From Halomonas colorata (GTDB lineage Bacteria > Pseudomonadota > Gammaproteobacteria > Pseudomonadales > Halomonadaceae): a stretch of DNA of 64,000 bases. Positions 25,885-35,583 of this stretch are shown here, in pieces. The notes beneath the pieces were generated by a model that did not search any database, was not told where the DNA came from, and saw nothing but the letters and a program-made list of their open reading frames with translations. The position numbers and the translations under genes were made by a program. Position 1 is the stretch's first letter. Each line of letters starts with the position of its first letter. The stretch is from assembly GCF_014897985.1 (NCBI RefSeq), contig NZ_JABUZA010000002.1, positions 124,001 through 188,000 on the forward strand. Reading direction: 5' to 3'.

Positions 25885-27936
25885 GTGCCAATACCCCGTT
25901 TTACCGAGCAGCGCCTTGCCACTTTATCCGCACCGGTTTTGTTCAAACCCGCCAGACACGGCTTAGCGCTGGCACTGTTTATGGCCCCCTTGACGCTACT
26001 CGCTCAGGATCAGCCAGCAGAGCCTTCCAGCGCTGAGCAAACAGGCGAAGCAGAACAAGCGCCCGCCCGCGCACCCATTCCTTTAGTGCCCGAAGGTGCG
26101 GTCTGGGATAGTTTTCACGGCCAGCTCAACGCGCAGAAATACAGTCCGCTCGATCAAATTAACGTCGACAACGTAGGCGAGCTCGAAAAAGCTTGGGAGT
26201 TTCATACCGGCGACGTGTCGGATGGTTCAGGCGACACCGCTCCGACAGTTTGGTCGGCCACCCCGGTGTTCGCCAATGACACTGTGTATATCGGCACGCC
26301 CATGTACCGGGTGTTCGCTCTCGACCCGGCCACCGGCGAAGAGCGTTGGCGCTTTGACACTCAATCCACTCAGGAAGCGCTGACGCAGCCAGCGCTCAAA
26401 AGCCGCGGCGTCGCCTACTGGGAAGCCGACGAGCCCGTTGCTGGCAACGTCTGCGAAAAAATCGTTTACTTCGGCACAATGGATGCTCAGCTCTTTGCGC
26501 TGGACGCCGATAGCGGTGAGCTGTGCGAAGACTTCGCTGACGGCGGCGTACTGAACGTCAACGAGTGGAACAACATGCCCGAAAACTGGCCGCTGTCGCT
26601 GCTTCAGCCGCCCACCGTCGTGGGCGACCGGCTGATTCTAGGCTGGGCGGGCAAGGATTGGGAAGAGAGCGAGGCCCCGGCAGGTACGGTGTTCTCCATC
26701 AACGCACGCACTGGCGAGCGCGAGTGGACGTTCGAGGCGCTCTCCGAAGAGATGCGCCAGCGAAGCGGCACCGCCAACGTTTGGACGCATATGGCCGCCG
26801 ACGAAGAGCTGGGTCTCGTTTATTTACCCGTTGCCTCGCCCTCGCCCAACTTCTGGGGCGGGAACCGCACAGAGGAAGCGCCGCTGGCGACCTCAACCAC
26901 GGCGCTGGATATCGAAACCGGCGAGGTGGTTTGGTCGCGCCAGTGGGTACATCACGATATTTGGGACTACGATATCAACGCCGCACCGACACTAATGGAC
27001 ATTACCGTCGACGGCGAGGAAATCCCGGCGCTGATGCAGGCGACCAAAATGGGCTTTCTGTTCGTGGTCAACCGTGAAACCGGCGAAGATGTCTGGCCGA
27101 TTGAAGAACGCGAAGTGCCCGGCGGCGACGGCTCCGTGGAAGGCGAGGTTTACTCACCCACCCAACCTTTCCCCACCGTACCTGCGCCGCTTCTAGATCA
27201 ATCTGAAAAGCCCGACGTGTGGGCGCTGGCGGATGCGGCAAGCTTTGGTCAGTGTTCCGCGCTTTGGGACGATCTTTGGTACGAGGGCATGTACACCCCA
27301 CCCACCACCCGTGGCGAAGGTACGCTCGCCTACCCAGATAGCGCAGGCGGCGTTCAGTGGGGCGGCGTTGCCTTCGACCCAATCAGCCAGACGGCGGTGG
27401 TGAATACCTCACACATTGTGCAGTACATCAAGCTCTTCAACCGTGAAGATTTTGATGAAGCCGACAGCGGCTCAGGCAACGAAAGTGGCTATTCGCCCCA
27501 ACTCGGCGCGCCCTACGGTATGCGCCTGGAAGTGGCGCTGAACTGGCTGGGCATGCCCTGCTGGGAGCCGCCTTTCGGTGAGCTGGTGGCGCTCGACATG
27601 ACCACAGGCGATGTCAAATGGCGTCGTCCGGTGGGCGCGTCGCAGCAGTTCGGCTTCTTTATGCCCGAAAGCTGGGGCTCGCCCACTATCGGGGGCCCAG
27701 CGGTGACTGCAGGAGGCCTGATCTTCATCGGAGCCTCTATGGACGCCAAGGTGCGCGCCTACTCGCTGGAAACTGGCGAACAGCTCTGGTCGGACCAGGC
27801 CCAGGCGCCCTCCGTCTCCAATCCTGCCGTTTACGAGTATCAAGGCCGCCAGTACGTTGCGTTTATCGCAGGTGGCAATACGATTCTCAAGGATCAGGTC
27901 GGCGATCAAATAGCGGTCTACGCGCTACCGGAATAA
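25885..27936 (+). CDS. PQQ-dependent dehydrogenase, glucose/quinate/shikimate family
   Basis: This periplasmic quinoprotein oxidises a sugar or polyol and feeds electrons to the respiratory chain. A signal peptide (GLALALFMAPLTLLAQ) follows a basic leader. After a Glu/Ala/Pro-rich linker comes the eight-bladed propeller with repeated AxDxxTG-W motifs (ALDPATGEERWRFDT, ALDIETGEVVWSRQ, ALDMTTGDVKWRRP, AYSLETGEQLWSDQ). WVHHDIWDYDINAAPT matches the catalytic-Asp block of membrane glucose and quinate dehydrogenases. No haem c motif is seen. The start is GTG at 25885 with AAGGAG six bases upstream. No PQQ biosynthesis genes are in the window. The exact substrate is open. Confidence 0.88.
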   Translation: MPIPRFTEQRLATLSAPVLFKPARHGLALALFMAPLTLLAQDQPAEPSSAEQTGEAEQAPARAPIPLVPEGAVWDSFHGQLNAQKYSPLDQINVDNVGELEKAWEFHTGDVSDGSGDTAPTVWSATPVFANDTVYIGTPMYRVFALDPATGEERWRFDTQSTQEALTQPALKSRGVAYWEADEPVAGNVCEKIVYFGTMDAQLFALDADSGELCEDFADGGVLNVNEWNNMPENWPLSLLQPPTVVGDRLILGWAGKDWEESEAPAGTVFSINARTGEREWTFEALSEEMRQRSGTANVWTHMAADEELGLVYLPVASPSPNFWGGNRTEEAPLATSTTALDIETGEVVWSRQWVHHDIWDYDINAAPTLMDITVDGEEIPALMQATKMGFLFVVNRETGEDVWPIEEREVPGGDGSVEGEVYSPTQPFPTVPAPLLDQSEKPDVWALADAASFGQCSALWDDLWYEGMYTPPTTRGEGTLAYPDSAGGVQWGGVAFDPISQTAVVNTSHIVQYIKLFNREDFDEADSGSGNESGYSPQLGAPYGMRLEVALNWLGMPCWEPPFGELVALDMTTGDVKWRRPVGASQQFGFFMPESWGSPTIGGPAVTAGGLIFIGASMDAKVRAYSLETGEQLWSDQAQAPSVSNPAVYEYQGRQYVAFIAGGNTILKDQVGDQIAVYALPE

Positions 27937-27960
27937 CTGCGTTTAAAAGCGGCAATCTGC

Positions 27961-27998
27961 GGGGCGGCCTTTAGCTTAATGCTAAAGGCCGCCCCGTT
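27961..27998 (+). terminator. Strong hairpin terminator after the PQQ dehydrogenase
   Basis: A perfect 15-bp stem, GGGGCGGCCTTTAGC with its complement, encloses the loop TTAAT, followed by GTTT. The T-run is short but the stem is very stable. It lies 24 bases after the stop codon and ends the two-gene unit. Confidence 0.75.
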
Positions 27999-28138
27999 TG
28001 CATGAGGAGTACCCCCCATAAATACGCAGCACCACGTTCTGATTAAGCGGCATGCCGCTTAGCGTCAAACAATTGTCATCGTTGCCCCGTATGGTTGCCT
28101 GCTGGCACTGCGACAACGATAACTCTTTGGAGACATTA

Positions 28139-29026
28139 ATGAAAAAAGCTTTAATGCTGCTGGCACTTCTTACCATGACGCCCGCGCTGGCCGCGCCTTC
28201 TGGCGATATTATTGAGATAACACTGGGCGAGCTACACCCTACACAGCCAGCGCTTGGCTACCGGCAGATGGATTATAAGCAGGGCCGTTTCGCCGTCGAT
28301 CGTGAGAAGTTTTTCGATGAATTTTGTGAAACAGGCGGTCAAGGCGGCATTGCTCAGTTTGATGAGGCTTCCTCTCTGCACGCTACCGATAGCTTTGCAT
28401 GCACCGACCCTGTCGGCACGCATCCAGAAGATATGAAAACCGCGGTGATTGCGCCCAACGGCGGTTTTTATCTTACCGATGGCCATCATACGCTGGGTAA
28501 CTACCTGGCGTTGGAAGGCCCTGAGCTTCGCATGCCGCTGCTCATCACGCATGATTTCAGCGAACTGCCGGATATGGAACGTTTTTGGGCCACCATGGAA
28601 GAACAGCGGCTGGTTTGGCTTGATGCGCCCGACGGCCCGATCACATCCGAAGAACTGCCTGAACAGCTGGGCCGTGACCATCAGGTCGACGACCCTTACC
28701 GCTCGCTGGTCTATTTCACACGCGGGGTAGGTTATAAAAAGCCTGACACACCGCCGCCATTTCTGGAGTTTTATTGGGGACAATGGCTCGCCGAACAACT
28801 CCCCCTCGACACGCTAGATTTAACCACTCTTGAAGGCTATACCGACGCGGTTACTCAGGCGGCCACGTTAATGGTTGAGATATCACCCGACACACTGATC
28901 GCCGATACCGCCACGGGCAGCCTGACTGCTCAGGAAATGGGCCAGCTGCCAGCATTTAACGCAGCAGAGCTTGATAAACTGCTGTCGCCCCGCGGCAAAC
29001 TAACCTACGCATTCTCCCTCGAATAA
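28139..29026 (+). CDS. Exported ParB/sulfiredoxin-fold (ParBc_2) protein
   Basis: A signal peptide (KKALMLLALLTMTPALAAP) precedes a ParB-like catalytic fold: EITLGELHPTQPALGYRQMD at the start of the domain and FYLTDGHHTLGNYLAL, whose DGHH motif is the hallmark of the ParB/Srx superfamily. The remainder (about 180-295) is alpha-helical with no named domain. GGAG lies seven bases before ATG 28139; upstream codons in frame are poor starts. Export argues against a chromosome-partition role. Such proteins are usually listed as putative ParB-like nucleases without proven activity. It stands alone between the terminator at 27961 and the convergent sodium-channel gene. Confidence 0.75.
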   Translation: MKKALMLLALLTMTPALAAPSGDIIEITLGELHPTQPALGYRQMDYKQGRFAVDREKFFDEFCETGGQGGIAQFDEASSLHATDSFACTDPVGTHPEDMKTAVIAPNGGFYLTDGHHTLGNYLALEGPELRMPLLITHDFSELPDMERFWATMEEQRLVWLDAPDGPITSEELPEQLGRDHQVDDPYRSLVYFTRGVGYKKPDTPPPFLEFYWGQWLAEQLPLDTLDLTTLEGYTDAVTQAATLMVEISPDTLIADTATGSLTAQEMGQLPAFNAAELDKLLSPRGKLTYAFSLE

Positions 29027-29055
29027 CCCTCACTCAAAGCAAGCACACGCTTATT

Positions 29056-29940
29056 TCAAACGGTTTTGGACGTATCAACAGGCTGGCTGACCGCCGCCTG
29101 TTGTGATGAGGGCGTATTACTCTGATTCAGCGCCGATTCCATACGATCAAGCTGCGCTTGCAGCCCACGTACGTCATTGCGTAATGCCTTTAACTCGGCC
29201 TCTTCACCCTCACCGTTATCCAGCGCCATTTGCGCGCTCTCTTTTTGCATTACATCAAGCACGATACCAATCATCATGTTCAGGAAGATGAAAGCATTCA
29301 AAAAGATAAACGTAAGGAAATAGATCCAGGCGTAAGGGTAAACCTCCATCGTGGGATACAGCACGGCGGTTGCCCAGCTTTCAAAGGTAGCCACCTGGAA
29401 AAGTGTCAGCATCGCCAGCGCAATGTTGCCCCAAAGCCCTTCATCGACGTTATGGAAAAGAAAGCTGCCAATCGCCGCGTAGATGTAAAAAATGATAAAC
29501 ATCAGTAGAACGACATAGCCCATCCGTGGGATGGATTTCAGCAATGCGCCTAACAGCATTTGCAGCTCAGGAATCATGGACACCAGGCGCAGTACCCGGA
29601 AAATCCGTAAGAGCCGCGCCAGCAGCACCATTTCCGAGTCATCCATAGGGATCAGGCTGGCCGTCACAATGATGAAATCGAAGATGTTCCAGCCTTTCTT
29701 GAAAAAGCTCAGCAAGGTGCGTTCAGCGGCCATTCTGATCAAAATCTCGACCAGGAAGAATACGGTTACCGCTATATCAAGATAGAGCAGCCACTGCTCT
29801 ATGCGCGTTGTTTCTTCATAGGTTTTAGCACCAATCATCAGCGCGGAGAGAACGATAATGGAGATAACAATGCTTTCAAAAATTTTGTTGCTGCGCAGCT
29901 GTTCAAAGCGCGACTGCCAGGTATTGAACGGTTCACTCAT
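29056..29940 (-). CDS. Bacterial voltage-gated sodium channel (NaChBac/BacNav family)
   Basis: This is a six-helix subunit of a homotetrameric voltage-gated channel. S1-S3 lie at about 20-98. The S4 voltage sensor LLARLLRIFRVLRLV carries Arg109, 112, 115 and 118 at every third position. The pore filter FQVATFESWAT (Glu187) closely matches the TLESWAS filter of NaChBac, indicating sodium selectivity. S6 (about 205-232) ends in a C-terminal coiled coil (ELKALRNDVRGLQAQLDRM) as in other BacNav tetramers. ATG 29940 was chosen; a GTG at 29973 lies at the predicted transcription start. It is divergent from the mrp antiporter operon, suggesting a linked sodium cycle. Confidence 0.88.
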   Translation of the reverse strand: MSEPFNTWQSRFEQLRSNKIFESIVISIIVLSALMIGAKTYEETTRIEQWLLYLDIAVTVFFLVEILIRMAAERTLLSFFKKGWNIFDFIIVTASLIPMDDSEMVLLARLLRIFRVLRLVSMIPELQMLLGALLKSIPRMGYVVLLMFIIFYIYAAIGSFLFHNVDEGLWGNIALAMLTLFQVATFESWATAVLYPTMEVYPYAWIYFLTFIFLNAFIFLNMMIGIVLDVMQKESAQMALDNGEGEEAELKALRNDVRGLQAQLDRMESALNQSNTPSSQQAAVSQPVDTSKTV

Positions 29941-29978
29941 GGAGCAAGGAGTCTCTAAACGGTTTTCAGCCACACTTT

Positions 29979-30006
29979 ATACTAAAATCACATACCGACC
30001 ATACAA
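29979..30006 (-). promoter_or_regulatory. Candidate sigma-70 promoter of the sodium-channel gene
   Basis: On the minus strand TTGTAT (30001-30006) and TAGTAT (29979-29984) are 16 bases apart, each matching four of six consensus bases. Transcription would begin near 29972, giving a leader of about 30 bases to ATG 29940. This supports the shorter start codon. The match is moderate. Confidence 0.35.
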
Positions 30007-30111
30007 GTGATATCCTCTTGTTCCATATAACCTATAACGTAGCCTGCGCCACCGGTACGCCCTGAAGCGACTTGGTGGCATTTTTTAGAATTAATAGCGC
30101 TGGATGACCCC

Positions 30112-32946
30112 ATGATACTGCTGTGGATAGCCTTACTGCCTTTGCTGGGCGTATTGGTGCCGGCACTCACTGCCCACCGCGGACGCACATTGTGCTCACT
30201 CGCAACAGGCATAATGCCGGCAATTGCCTTACTGCTAACGTTGATGCAGTTACCTGCAATGCTCGATGGTGAGGCGTTACGCGTTAGCTTCACGTGGATG
30301 CCTGAACTCGGGCTTGAGCTGGCCTTTCGCCTTGATGGGCTTTCGTTACTTTTCAATATGCTGATTTTAGGTATTGGCTTATTGATCTTGTTGTATGCCC
30401 ATTTCTATCTTGCCAAAGATGAGCCACATGGACGTTTTTATGCCTTTATGATGCTGTTTATGGCGTCCATGGTCGGCATTTCGATGTCTGACAACCTCAT
30501 ACTGCTGTGGCTGTTCTGGGAACTTACCAGTATTTCCTCTTTCTTGTTGATTGGCTTTTGGTCGTATCGCAGCGATGCACGTAAAGGTGCACGCATGGCA
30601 TTGACCGTGACCGGTGCAGGCGGTTTAGCGCTACTTGCAGGCTTATTGCTGCTAGGTGATATGGCCGGCAGTTACCGTATGGATGACGTTCTCGCCAGCA
30701 GCGAACGTATTCTGGCCGACTCTCGTTATCCCATCATGCTGGCTCTGGTCCTGCTCGGGGCATTTACCAAATCGGCCCAGTTCCCATTTCAGTTCTGGCT
30801 TCCCCATGCCATGGCCGCGCCTACGCCGGTATCGGCTTATCTGCATTCGGCAACGATGGTTAAAGCCGGCATTTTTCTAATGGCGCGCCTGCATCCCGCC
30901 ATTGCTGGCAGCGAACTTTGGAGCGTTATCGTGCCCTTGGTGGGCTCTATTACGCTGCTATACGGTGCCTGGTTTGCGTTGTTTAAAACCGACCTCAAAG
31001 CCATTTTGGCGTTTTCGACTATCAGCCATTTGGGCCTGATCACCGTACTCTTAGGTATTGGCAGCCCTATGGCGGTGCTCGCGGCACTCTTCCACATTAT
31101 TAACCACGCGACCTTTAAAGCGGCTCTGTTTATGAGTGCGGGCATTATTGACCACGAGGCAGGTACTCGCGAATTGAAGCAGCTGGGCGGCCTACGTAAA
31201 ACCATGCCGGTCACCGCGCTGCTGACGATTTTTGCTTCAGCCGCCATGGCAGGCGTACCGCTGTTCAACGGCTTTTTATCCAAAGAAATGTTCTTCACCG
31301 AAACGCTTGCCACGCCTGTGCTCGGCGGGCTTAGCTGGCTTATCCCCGCGCTTGCGACCGTCGGCGGCATTCTTTCGGTCGCTTACTCAATCCGGCTAGT
31401 GCATGCGGTTTTCTATAAAGCACCCAAGGAAGCCTCACCCAAAACGCCCCACGAGCCGCCGCATTTAATGCGTCTGCCCGTTGAAATACTGGTAGTGCTT
31501 TGTGTTGCGGTCGGCGTTTTACCGGCGTTTTTTGCAACCAACCTGCTGGGCTTGGCTACTCAAGCGGTGCTTGGCGAGCCGCTGGATTTCCATCTGGCTA
31601 TTTGGCACGGCGTTAACCTACCGCTCGTGATGAGCATGATCGCCTTTGCGGTAGGTGCCCTCCTGTATTGGCGTCATGCTGACTTACGCCGCTTCCTTCA
31701 GCCCTTCGCAAGCGTCGATGCTCGGCGAGTGTTTGAGCGCTCGTTAGTTGCAATCGGCTATCGTGCCGAGCAGATTATTGCGGCTCTGGATGGCAATTCG
31801 CTACAGCGGTTTATGAGCTGGCTATTGTTGGCGGCGCTTTGCATGGGCGTACTGGGGCTCGTGCAAATCGACATACTCACGGGCGCTAAAGGCAATCAGC
31901 CGACGGATGGCATTGTCGTGCTTGGGGCCGGCATGCTGATTTTTGGCGGTATTGCGACGGCGGCCACCCACCGCTACCGGCTAATTTCGCTGTTAATGCT
32001 GTCAGTGGTAGGCCTTTTTGTCGCCCTTACCTTTGCCCGCTTTTCAGCCCCTGACTTGGCGCTTACTCAGCTTTCCGTTGAGGTAGTGACCATGATCCTG
32101 CTAATGCTTGCGCTGTTCTTCCTGCCGCAAAAAACGCCGCGCGAGTCGAGCCCTATGCGCAACGTGCGCGATATGCTGCTGGCAGGCTCGCTGGGTCTGG
32201 TCGTGGCAAGCCTTAACTACGCAGTCATGACCCGCGACACCCTGTCGATCTCCAATTTCTTTATGGAAAACAGCGTGCCCGGTGGCGGTGGACATAACGT
32301 CGTCAACGTAATCCTGGTCGATTTCCGCGGTTTCGATACCCTCGGTGAAATTACCGTACTGGCATTGGCAGGCCTGGCTATCTTTAAGCTGCTTAACCGC
32401 TTGCGCCTGTTTATGCCCCATAGTGATGGCGAAGGCCGTGTGTGGTCGCCCGATCGCTACCCGGCCATTTTGACCTCGATCTCAATGACGTTATTACCCC
32501 TAGCGTTATTGGTATCAGCATTTATTTTCCTACGCGGCCACAACCAGCCTGGCGGCGGTTTTATTGCCGGCCTGATTACCGCCGTTGCGCTTATTCTGCT
32601 GTATATGGCACGCGGTGTTGCATGGGCCCAGGCGCGCCTGGACTTCCCCTTCCAGCCTGTCGCCGTGGTCGGTGTGGCGATCGCCACGTTAACCGGCCTG
32701 GGAAGTTGGCTGTTTGGTTATCCCTTCCTTACCTCGGCGTTTGGCTACTTCAGCCTGCCGGGAATCGGCAAGTTTGAGCTGGCCACTGCGCTGTTATTTG
32801 ATCTTGGAGTTTACCTAGCTGTGGTAGGCGCCACGCTGATGATCCTTGCCAACCTGGGCAAGGTAACCACTGCGCACCGCCCGGTCACCGACCCTAAAGA
32901 GCCGGAGACTCCCGCCGCTCAGTTACCCGCCAAGGAGCCTAATTGA
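30112..32946 (+). CDS. mrpA: Fused MrpA-MrpB subunit of Mrp Na+/H+ antiporter
   Basis: This is the largest subunit of the multi-gene cation/proton antiporter, homologous to NuoL. The proton-channel core carries [20 protein letters not shown], then [29 protein letters not shown] and [19 protein letters not shown]. The MrpA-specific domain (about 600-760) is followed by a complete MrpB/MnhB domain (about 785-930: [19 protein letters not shown]). The fusion gives 944 residues and means the operon has six genes, A/B-C-D-E-F-G, as in group-2 Mrp systems of other proteobacteria. The ribosome binding site before ATG 30112 is weak. It acts in sodium extrusion and alkaline pH and salt tolerance. Confidence 0.94.
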   Translation: MILLWIALLPLLGVLVPALTAHRGRTLCSLATGIMPAIALLLTLMQLPAMLDGEALRVSFTWMPELGLELAFRLDGLSLLFNMLILGIGLLILLYAHFYLAKDEPHGRFYAFMMLFMASMVGISMSDNLILLWLFWELTSISSFLLIGFWSYRSDARKGARMALTVTGAGGLALLAGLLLLGDMAGSYRMDDVLASSERILADSRYPIMLALVLLGAFTKSAQFPFQFWLPHAMAAPTPVSAYLHSATMVKAGIFLMARLHPAIAGSELWSVIVPLVGSITLLYGAWFALFKTDLKAILAFSTISHLGLITVLLGIGSPMAVLAALFHIINHATFKAALFMSAGIIDHEAGTRELKQLGGLRKTMPVTALLTIFASAAMAGVPLFNGFLSKEMFFTETLATPVLGGLSWLIPALATVGGILSVAYSIRLVHAVFYKAPKEASPKTPHEPPHLMRLPVEILVVLCVAVGVLPAFFATNLLGLATQAVLGEPLDFHLAIWHGVNLPLVMSMIAFAVGALLYWRHADLRRFLQPFASVDARRVFERSLVAIGYRAEQIIAALDGNSLQRFMSWLLLAALCMGVLGLVQIDILTGAKGNQPTDGIVVLGAGMLIFGGIATAATHRYRLISLLMLSVVGLFVALTFARFSAPDLALTQLSVEVVTMILLMLALFFLPQKTPRESSPMRNVRDMLLAGSLGLVVASLNYAVMTRDTLSISNFFMENSVPGGGGHNVVNVILVDFRGFDTLGEITVLALAGLAIFKLLNRLRLFMPHSDGEGRVWSPDRYPAILTSISMTLLPLALLVSAFIFLRGHNQPGGGFIAGLITAVALILLYMARGVAWAQARLDFPFQPVAVVGVAIATLTGLGSWLFGYPFLTSAFGYFSLPGIGKFELATALLFDLGVYLAVVGATLMILANLGKVTTAHRPVTDPKEPETPAAQLPAKEPN

Positions 32947-33278
32947 TGGAAACCCTTTACGCGATCACCACCGGCGTATTAACCGCATGTGGCCTGTATT
33001 TAACCCTGCGCGGGCGCACGTTTCCCGTCGTGGTTGGGCTAACGCTTACGTCTTACGCGGTGAACCTGTTTCTTTTCTCCATGGGCGGCCTTACCACTGA
33101 TGGTGCCACCATCGTCAACGGGGACGGCGCTTATGCCGACCCGCTACCTCAAGCGCTAGTGCTCACGGCCATCGTCATCGGTTTTGCCATGACCGCGTTT
33201 GTCGTAATTCTTGCCATGCGTGCCCGCAGTGAAGCGGGTAACGACCACGTAGACGGCAGAAAGGAAGACCGTGAATGA
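32946..33278 (+). CDS. mrpC: Mrp antiporter subunit C (NuoK-like)
   Basis: A 110-residue, three-helix NuoK homologue. The helices are at about 4-22, 30-48 and 70-93, with the NuoK-like GLYLTLRGRTFPVVVGLTL and ALVLTAIVIGFAMTAF segments. Its ATG overlaps the mrpAB stop by one base (TGATG). AAGGAG lies eight bases upstream, inside the mrpAB end. The hydrophilic tail RSEAGNDHVDGRKEDRE is longer than needed for the fold. It overlaps mrpD by four bases. Confidence 0.93.
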   Translation: METLYAITTGVLTACGLYLTLRGRTFPVVVGLTLTSYAVNLFLFSMGGLTTDGATIVNGDGAYADPLPQALVLTAIVIGFAMTAFVVILAMRARSEAGNDHVDGRKEDRE

Positions 33279-34786
33279 TTCAACATTTAATCGTTTTACC
33301 CGTAGTAGTCCCGTTGGTGGCAGGTATTTTGCTGCTCTATCAACGCCAAGGTTTGGTTCGTTATAAGCGCATTGTCAGCGTCGTTGCGACGGTTTTGATA
33401 CTGCTGGCGGCGATCAGTCTGGTAAAAACCGCAGCACAGGGAGAGATTGTTTACTACGCCCTGGGCGACTGGCAGCCACCGTTTGGTATCGTCTTGGTGC
33501 TTGATCGTCTTTCGGCTCTAATGCTGTTGATTACCGCTCTATTGGCGGTCGGTGCGGTGGTGTTTGCCTGCGCCGGGGACGATGAAAAAGGCAGTAACTT
33601 CCATGGTCTGTTTCAGTGGCAGCTGTTGGGTATTAACGGCGCCTTTTTAACCGGTGACCTGTTCAACCTGTTTGTTTTTTTCGAAGTACTACTGCTCGCC
33701 TCTTATGCCCTGCTGCTGCATGGCGGAGGCAAGGCGCGCATTCAGGCAAGCGTTCACTATGTGGTTTTGAACCTGGCGGGTTCATCGCTTTTCCTAATTG
33801 CCGTGGGCATTCTTTATGGCGCCACCGGCACGCTCAACATGGCCGATATGGGGCAGCGTTTAGTGGACCTGCCTGCCGAGCGCCAGGGTTTGGTGACGGC
33901 GGGTGCACTCATGCTGCTAGTGGTGTTTGGCTTAAAGGCCGCTATCGTACCGCTGTATTTCTGGCTGCCACGTGCTTACGCAGCGGCGCCCGCGCCGGTA
34001 GCGGCTCTGTTTGCCATCATGACCAAAGTCGGCATTTACGCGATCCTGCGCGTGTACTCGCTTATCTTTAGCGAAAGCGCAGGCACGCTTGACGCGCTAG
34101 AACAGTCCTGGATTTGGTGGCTGGCATTGGCAACCCTTGCGGTGGCTGGCATAGGCGTTATTGCCGCACGTGATTTGCGTCTGCTGGTTGCCTATCTGGT
34201 GCTTATTTCTGTGGGTACGCTGCTTGCTGGCGTCGGCATGCGCTCGCCTCAAGCTATTTCGGCCCTGCTTTATTACCTGATGCATACCACGCTAATCACC
34301 GGTGGGCTTTTCCTGCTGGCGGAAATGATCGGCCTGCAGCGGGGTAAAGCGGGTACGCGTATCGTCAAAGGCCGCCCTATGGTGCAAGGCAATGCCTTGG
34401 CGCTGCTGTTCTTTATCGGGGCTATCGCGGTTATTGGCATGCCGCCACTATCAGGGGCCGTGGGTAAGGCATTGATGCTTAACGCAGCAGAAGGTACCCA
34501 GCGCCTGTGGTTATGGCCACTGCTGTTACTCGCAAGCTTGGCATCGCTCGTCGCTCTTTCCCGGGCAGGTTCTACCCTGTTCTGGAGAAGCCACCGCGGT
34601 AGTTTCAGCGGCAGCCGTTTGGCGCGTCGTCAATGGTTTGGGGTCGTCTGGCTACTCAGCGCGGCGCCTATTCTGGTCGCTCTGGCAGGCCCGATAAGCG
34701 ACTACACTCAAGCCACGGCCGAACAGCTAAGCCACCCACAACGCCTGATTGATACGTTAATTTCTAACGCTGGGGAGGCACCATGA
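33275..34786 (+). CDS. mrpD: Mrp antiporter subunit D (NuoN/NuoL-like)
   Basis: The second NuoL/M/N-type subunit, 503 residues, about fourteen helices. The transmembrane glutamate sits in LFNLFVFFEVLLLASYALLL and the proton-channel lysine in FGLKAAIVPLYFWLPRAYAAAP. The PLSGAVGKALML segment near residue 390 is typical of MrpD. With MrpA it supplies the proton-translocation paths of the complex. ATGA overlaps join it to both mrpC and mrpE, so the genes are translationally coupled. Confidence 0.94.
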   Translation: MIQHLIVLPVVVPLVAGILLLYQRQGLVRYKRIVSVVATVLILLAAISLVKTAAQGEIVYYALGDWQPPFGIVLVLDRLSALMLLITALLAVGAVVFACAGDDEKGSNFHGLFQWQLLGINGAFLTGDLFNLFVFFEVLLLASYALLLHGGGKARIQASVHYVVLNLAGSSLFLIAVGILYGATGTLNMADMGQRLVDLPAERQGLVTAGALMLLVVFGLKAAIVPLYFWLPRAYAAAPAPVAALFAIMTKVGIYAILRVYSLIFSESAGTLDALEQSWIWWLALATLAVAGIGVIAARDLRLLVAYLVLISVGTLLAGVGMRSPQAISALLYYLMHTTLITGGLFLLAEMIGLQRGKAGTRIVKGRPMVQGNALALLFFIGAIAVIGMPPLSGAVGKALMLNAAEGTQRLWLWPLLLLASLASLVALSRAGSTLFWRSHRGSFSGSRLARRQWFGVVWLLSAAPILVALAGPISDYTQATAEQLSHPQRLIDTLISNAGEAP

Positions 34787-35280
34787 TTGCGCCGCGTTCT
34801 TGGTTACCAACACCGGTTCTATCGATTCTGCTACTCATCGTATGGCTGCTGCTAGCGCGCAGCTATGCATTTGGACAGTTCGTACTAGGCGGTGCGCTGG
34901 CGATTCTGATTCCCCTGCTCACCTACCGCTTCTGGGATTCAAAGCCGCGTATAAAGAAGCCCTTCAAACTGCTGCGCTACGTGCTTCGCGTGTTAGGTGA
35001 TATTGTCACCGCTAACTTCGAAGTGGCCTATTTAATTGCCAACCCGTGGCGCACGCTGAAACCGCATTTCATCGAATACCCCCTGATGCTCGAGGAACGC
35101 TTTACCATTACCCTGCTGGCCAGCACCATTAGCCTCACGCCGGGTACGGTATCGGCAAATTTGCGGCTGGACGGCAAATCGCTGTTGATTCATGCGTTAA
35201 ATGTGGATGATGAAGAAGCTTTGATCGAACAAATTCGCGAGCGTTACGAGCGGCCGCTTAAGGAGATTTACGAATGTTAG
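34783..35280 (+). CDS. mrpE: Mrp antiporter subunit E
   Basis: A 165-residue MrpE protein. Two N-terminal helices (about 12-50) and a basic stretch, RFWDSKPRIKKPFKLLRYV, precede a membrane-associated domain with ANFEVAYLIANPWRTLKPHFIEYPL. The family core TITLLASTISLTPGTVSANL is unmistakable. A cytosolic acidic and basic tail ends the protein. It starts inside the mrpD stop (ATGA) and overlaps mrpF by seven bases. Confidence 0.92.
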   Translation: MIAPRSWLPTPVLSILLLIVWLLLARSYAFGQFVLGGALAILIPLLTYRFWDSKPRIKKPFKLLRYVLRVLGDIVTANFEVAYLIANPWRTLKPHFIEYPLMLEERFTITLLASTISLTPGTVSANLRLDGKSLLIHALNVDDEEALIEQIRERYERPLKEIYEC

Positions 35281-35543
35281 ATGCTGCGTTGTATATCACC
35301 TTAACGCTGGTAGTGCTGGCGTTGCTGATGAACCTGTTCCGCTTGACCGTGGGCCCGGACATGCCGGATAGGGTGCTGGCACTGGATACCATGTACGTCA
35401 ACTCCATCGCTTTGATCGTACTGCTTGGGCTTTGGCTGAACAGCAAAACCTATTTCGAATCGGCACTGCTGATTGCCATGCTTGGCTTTATCAGCACCGT
35501 GGCCGTGTGCAAATACATTCTGCGCGGAGACATTATCGAATGA
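35274..35543 (+). CDS. mrpF: Mrp antiporter subunit F
   Basis: An 89-residue, three-helix protein with the MrpF signature FRLTVGPDMPDRVLALDTMYVN, whose Asp residues are conserved in the family, and the C-terminal strand ALLIAMLGFISTVAVCKYIL. The start overlaps the mrpE stop region, with AAGGAG within mrpE. A 40-base gap to mrpG follows. No alternative identity is plausible. Confidence 0.93.
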   Translation: MLDAALYITLTLVVLALLMNLFRLTVGPDMPDRVLALDTMYVNSIALIVLLGLWLNSKTYFESALLIAMLGFISTVAVCKYILRGDIIE

Positions 35544-35583
35544 TGACGCGATTAATGACGGCCCGCTATAAGGAGGCATTTCA

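Noticed and set aside
28232-28798. 188-codon minus-strand frame opposite the ParB-like gene
   Set aside because: The plus strand has a signal peptide, ribosome binding site and the DGHH motif; the minus frame has none.
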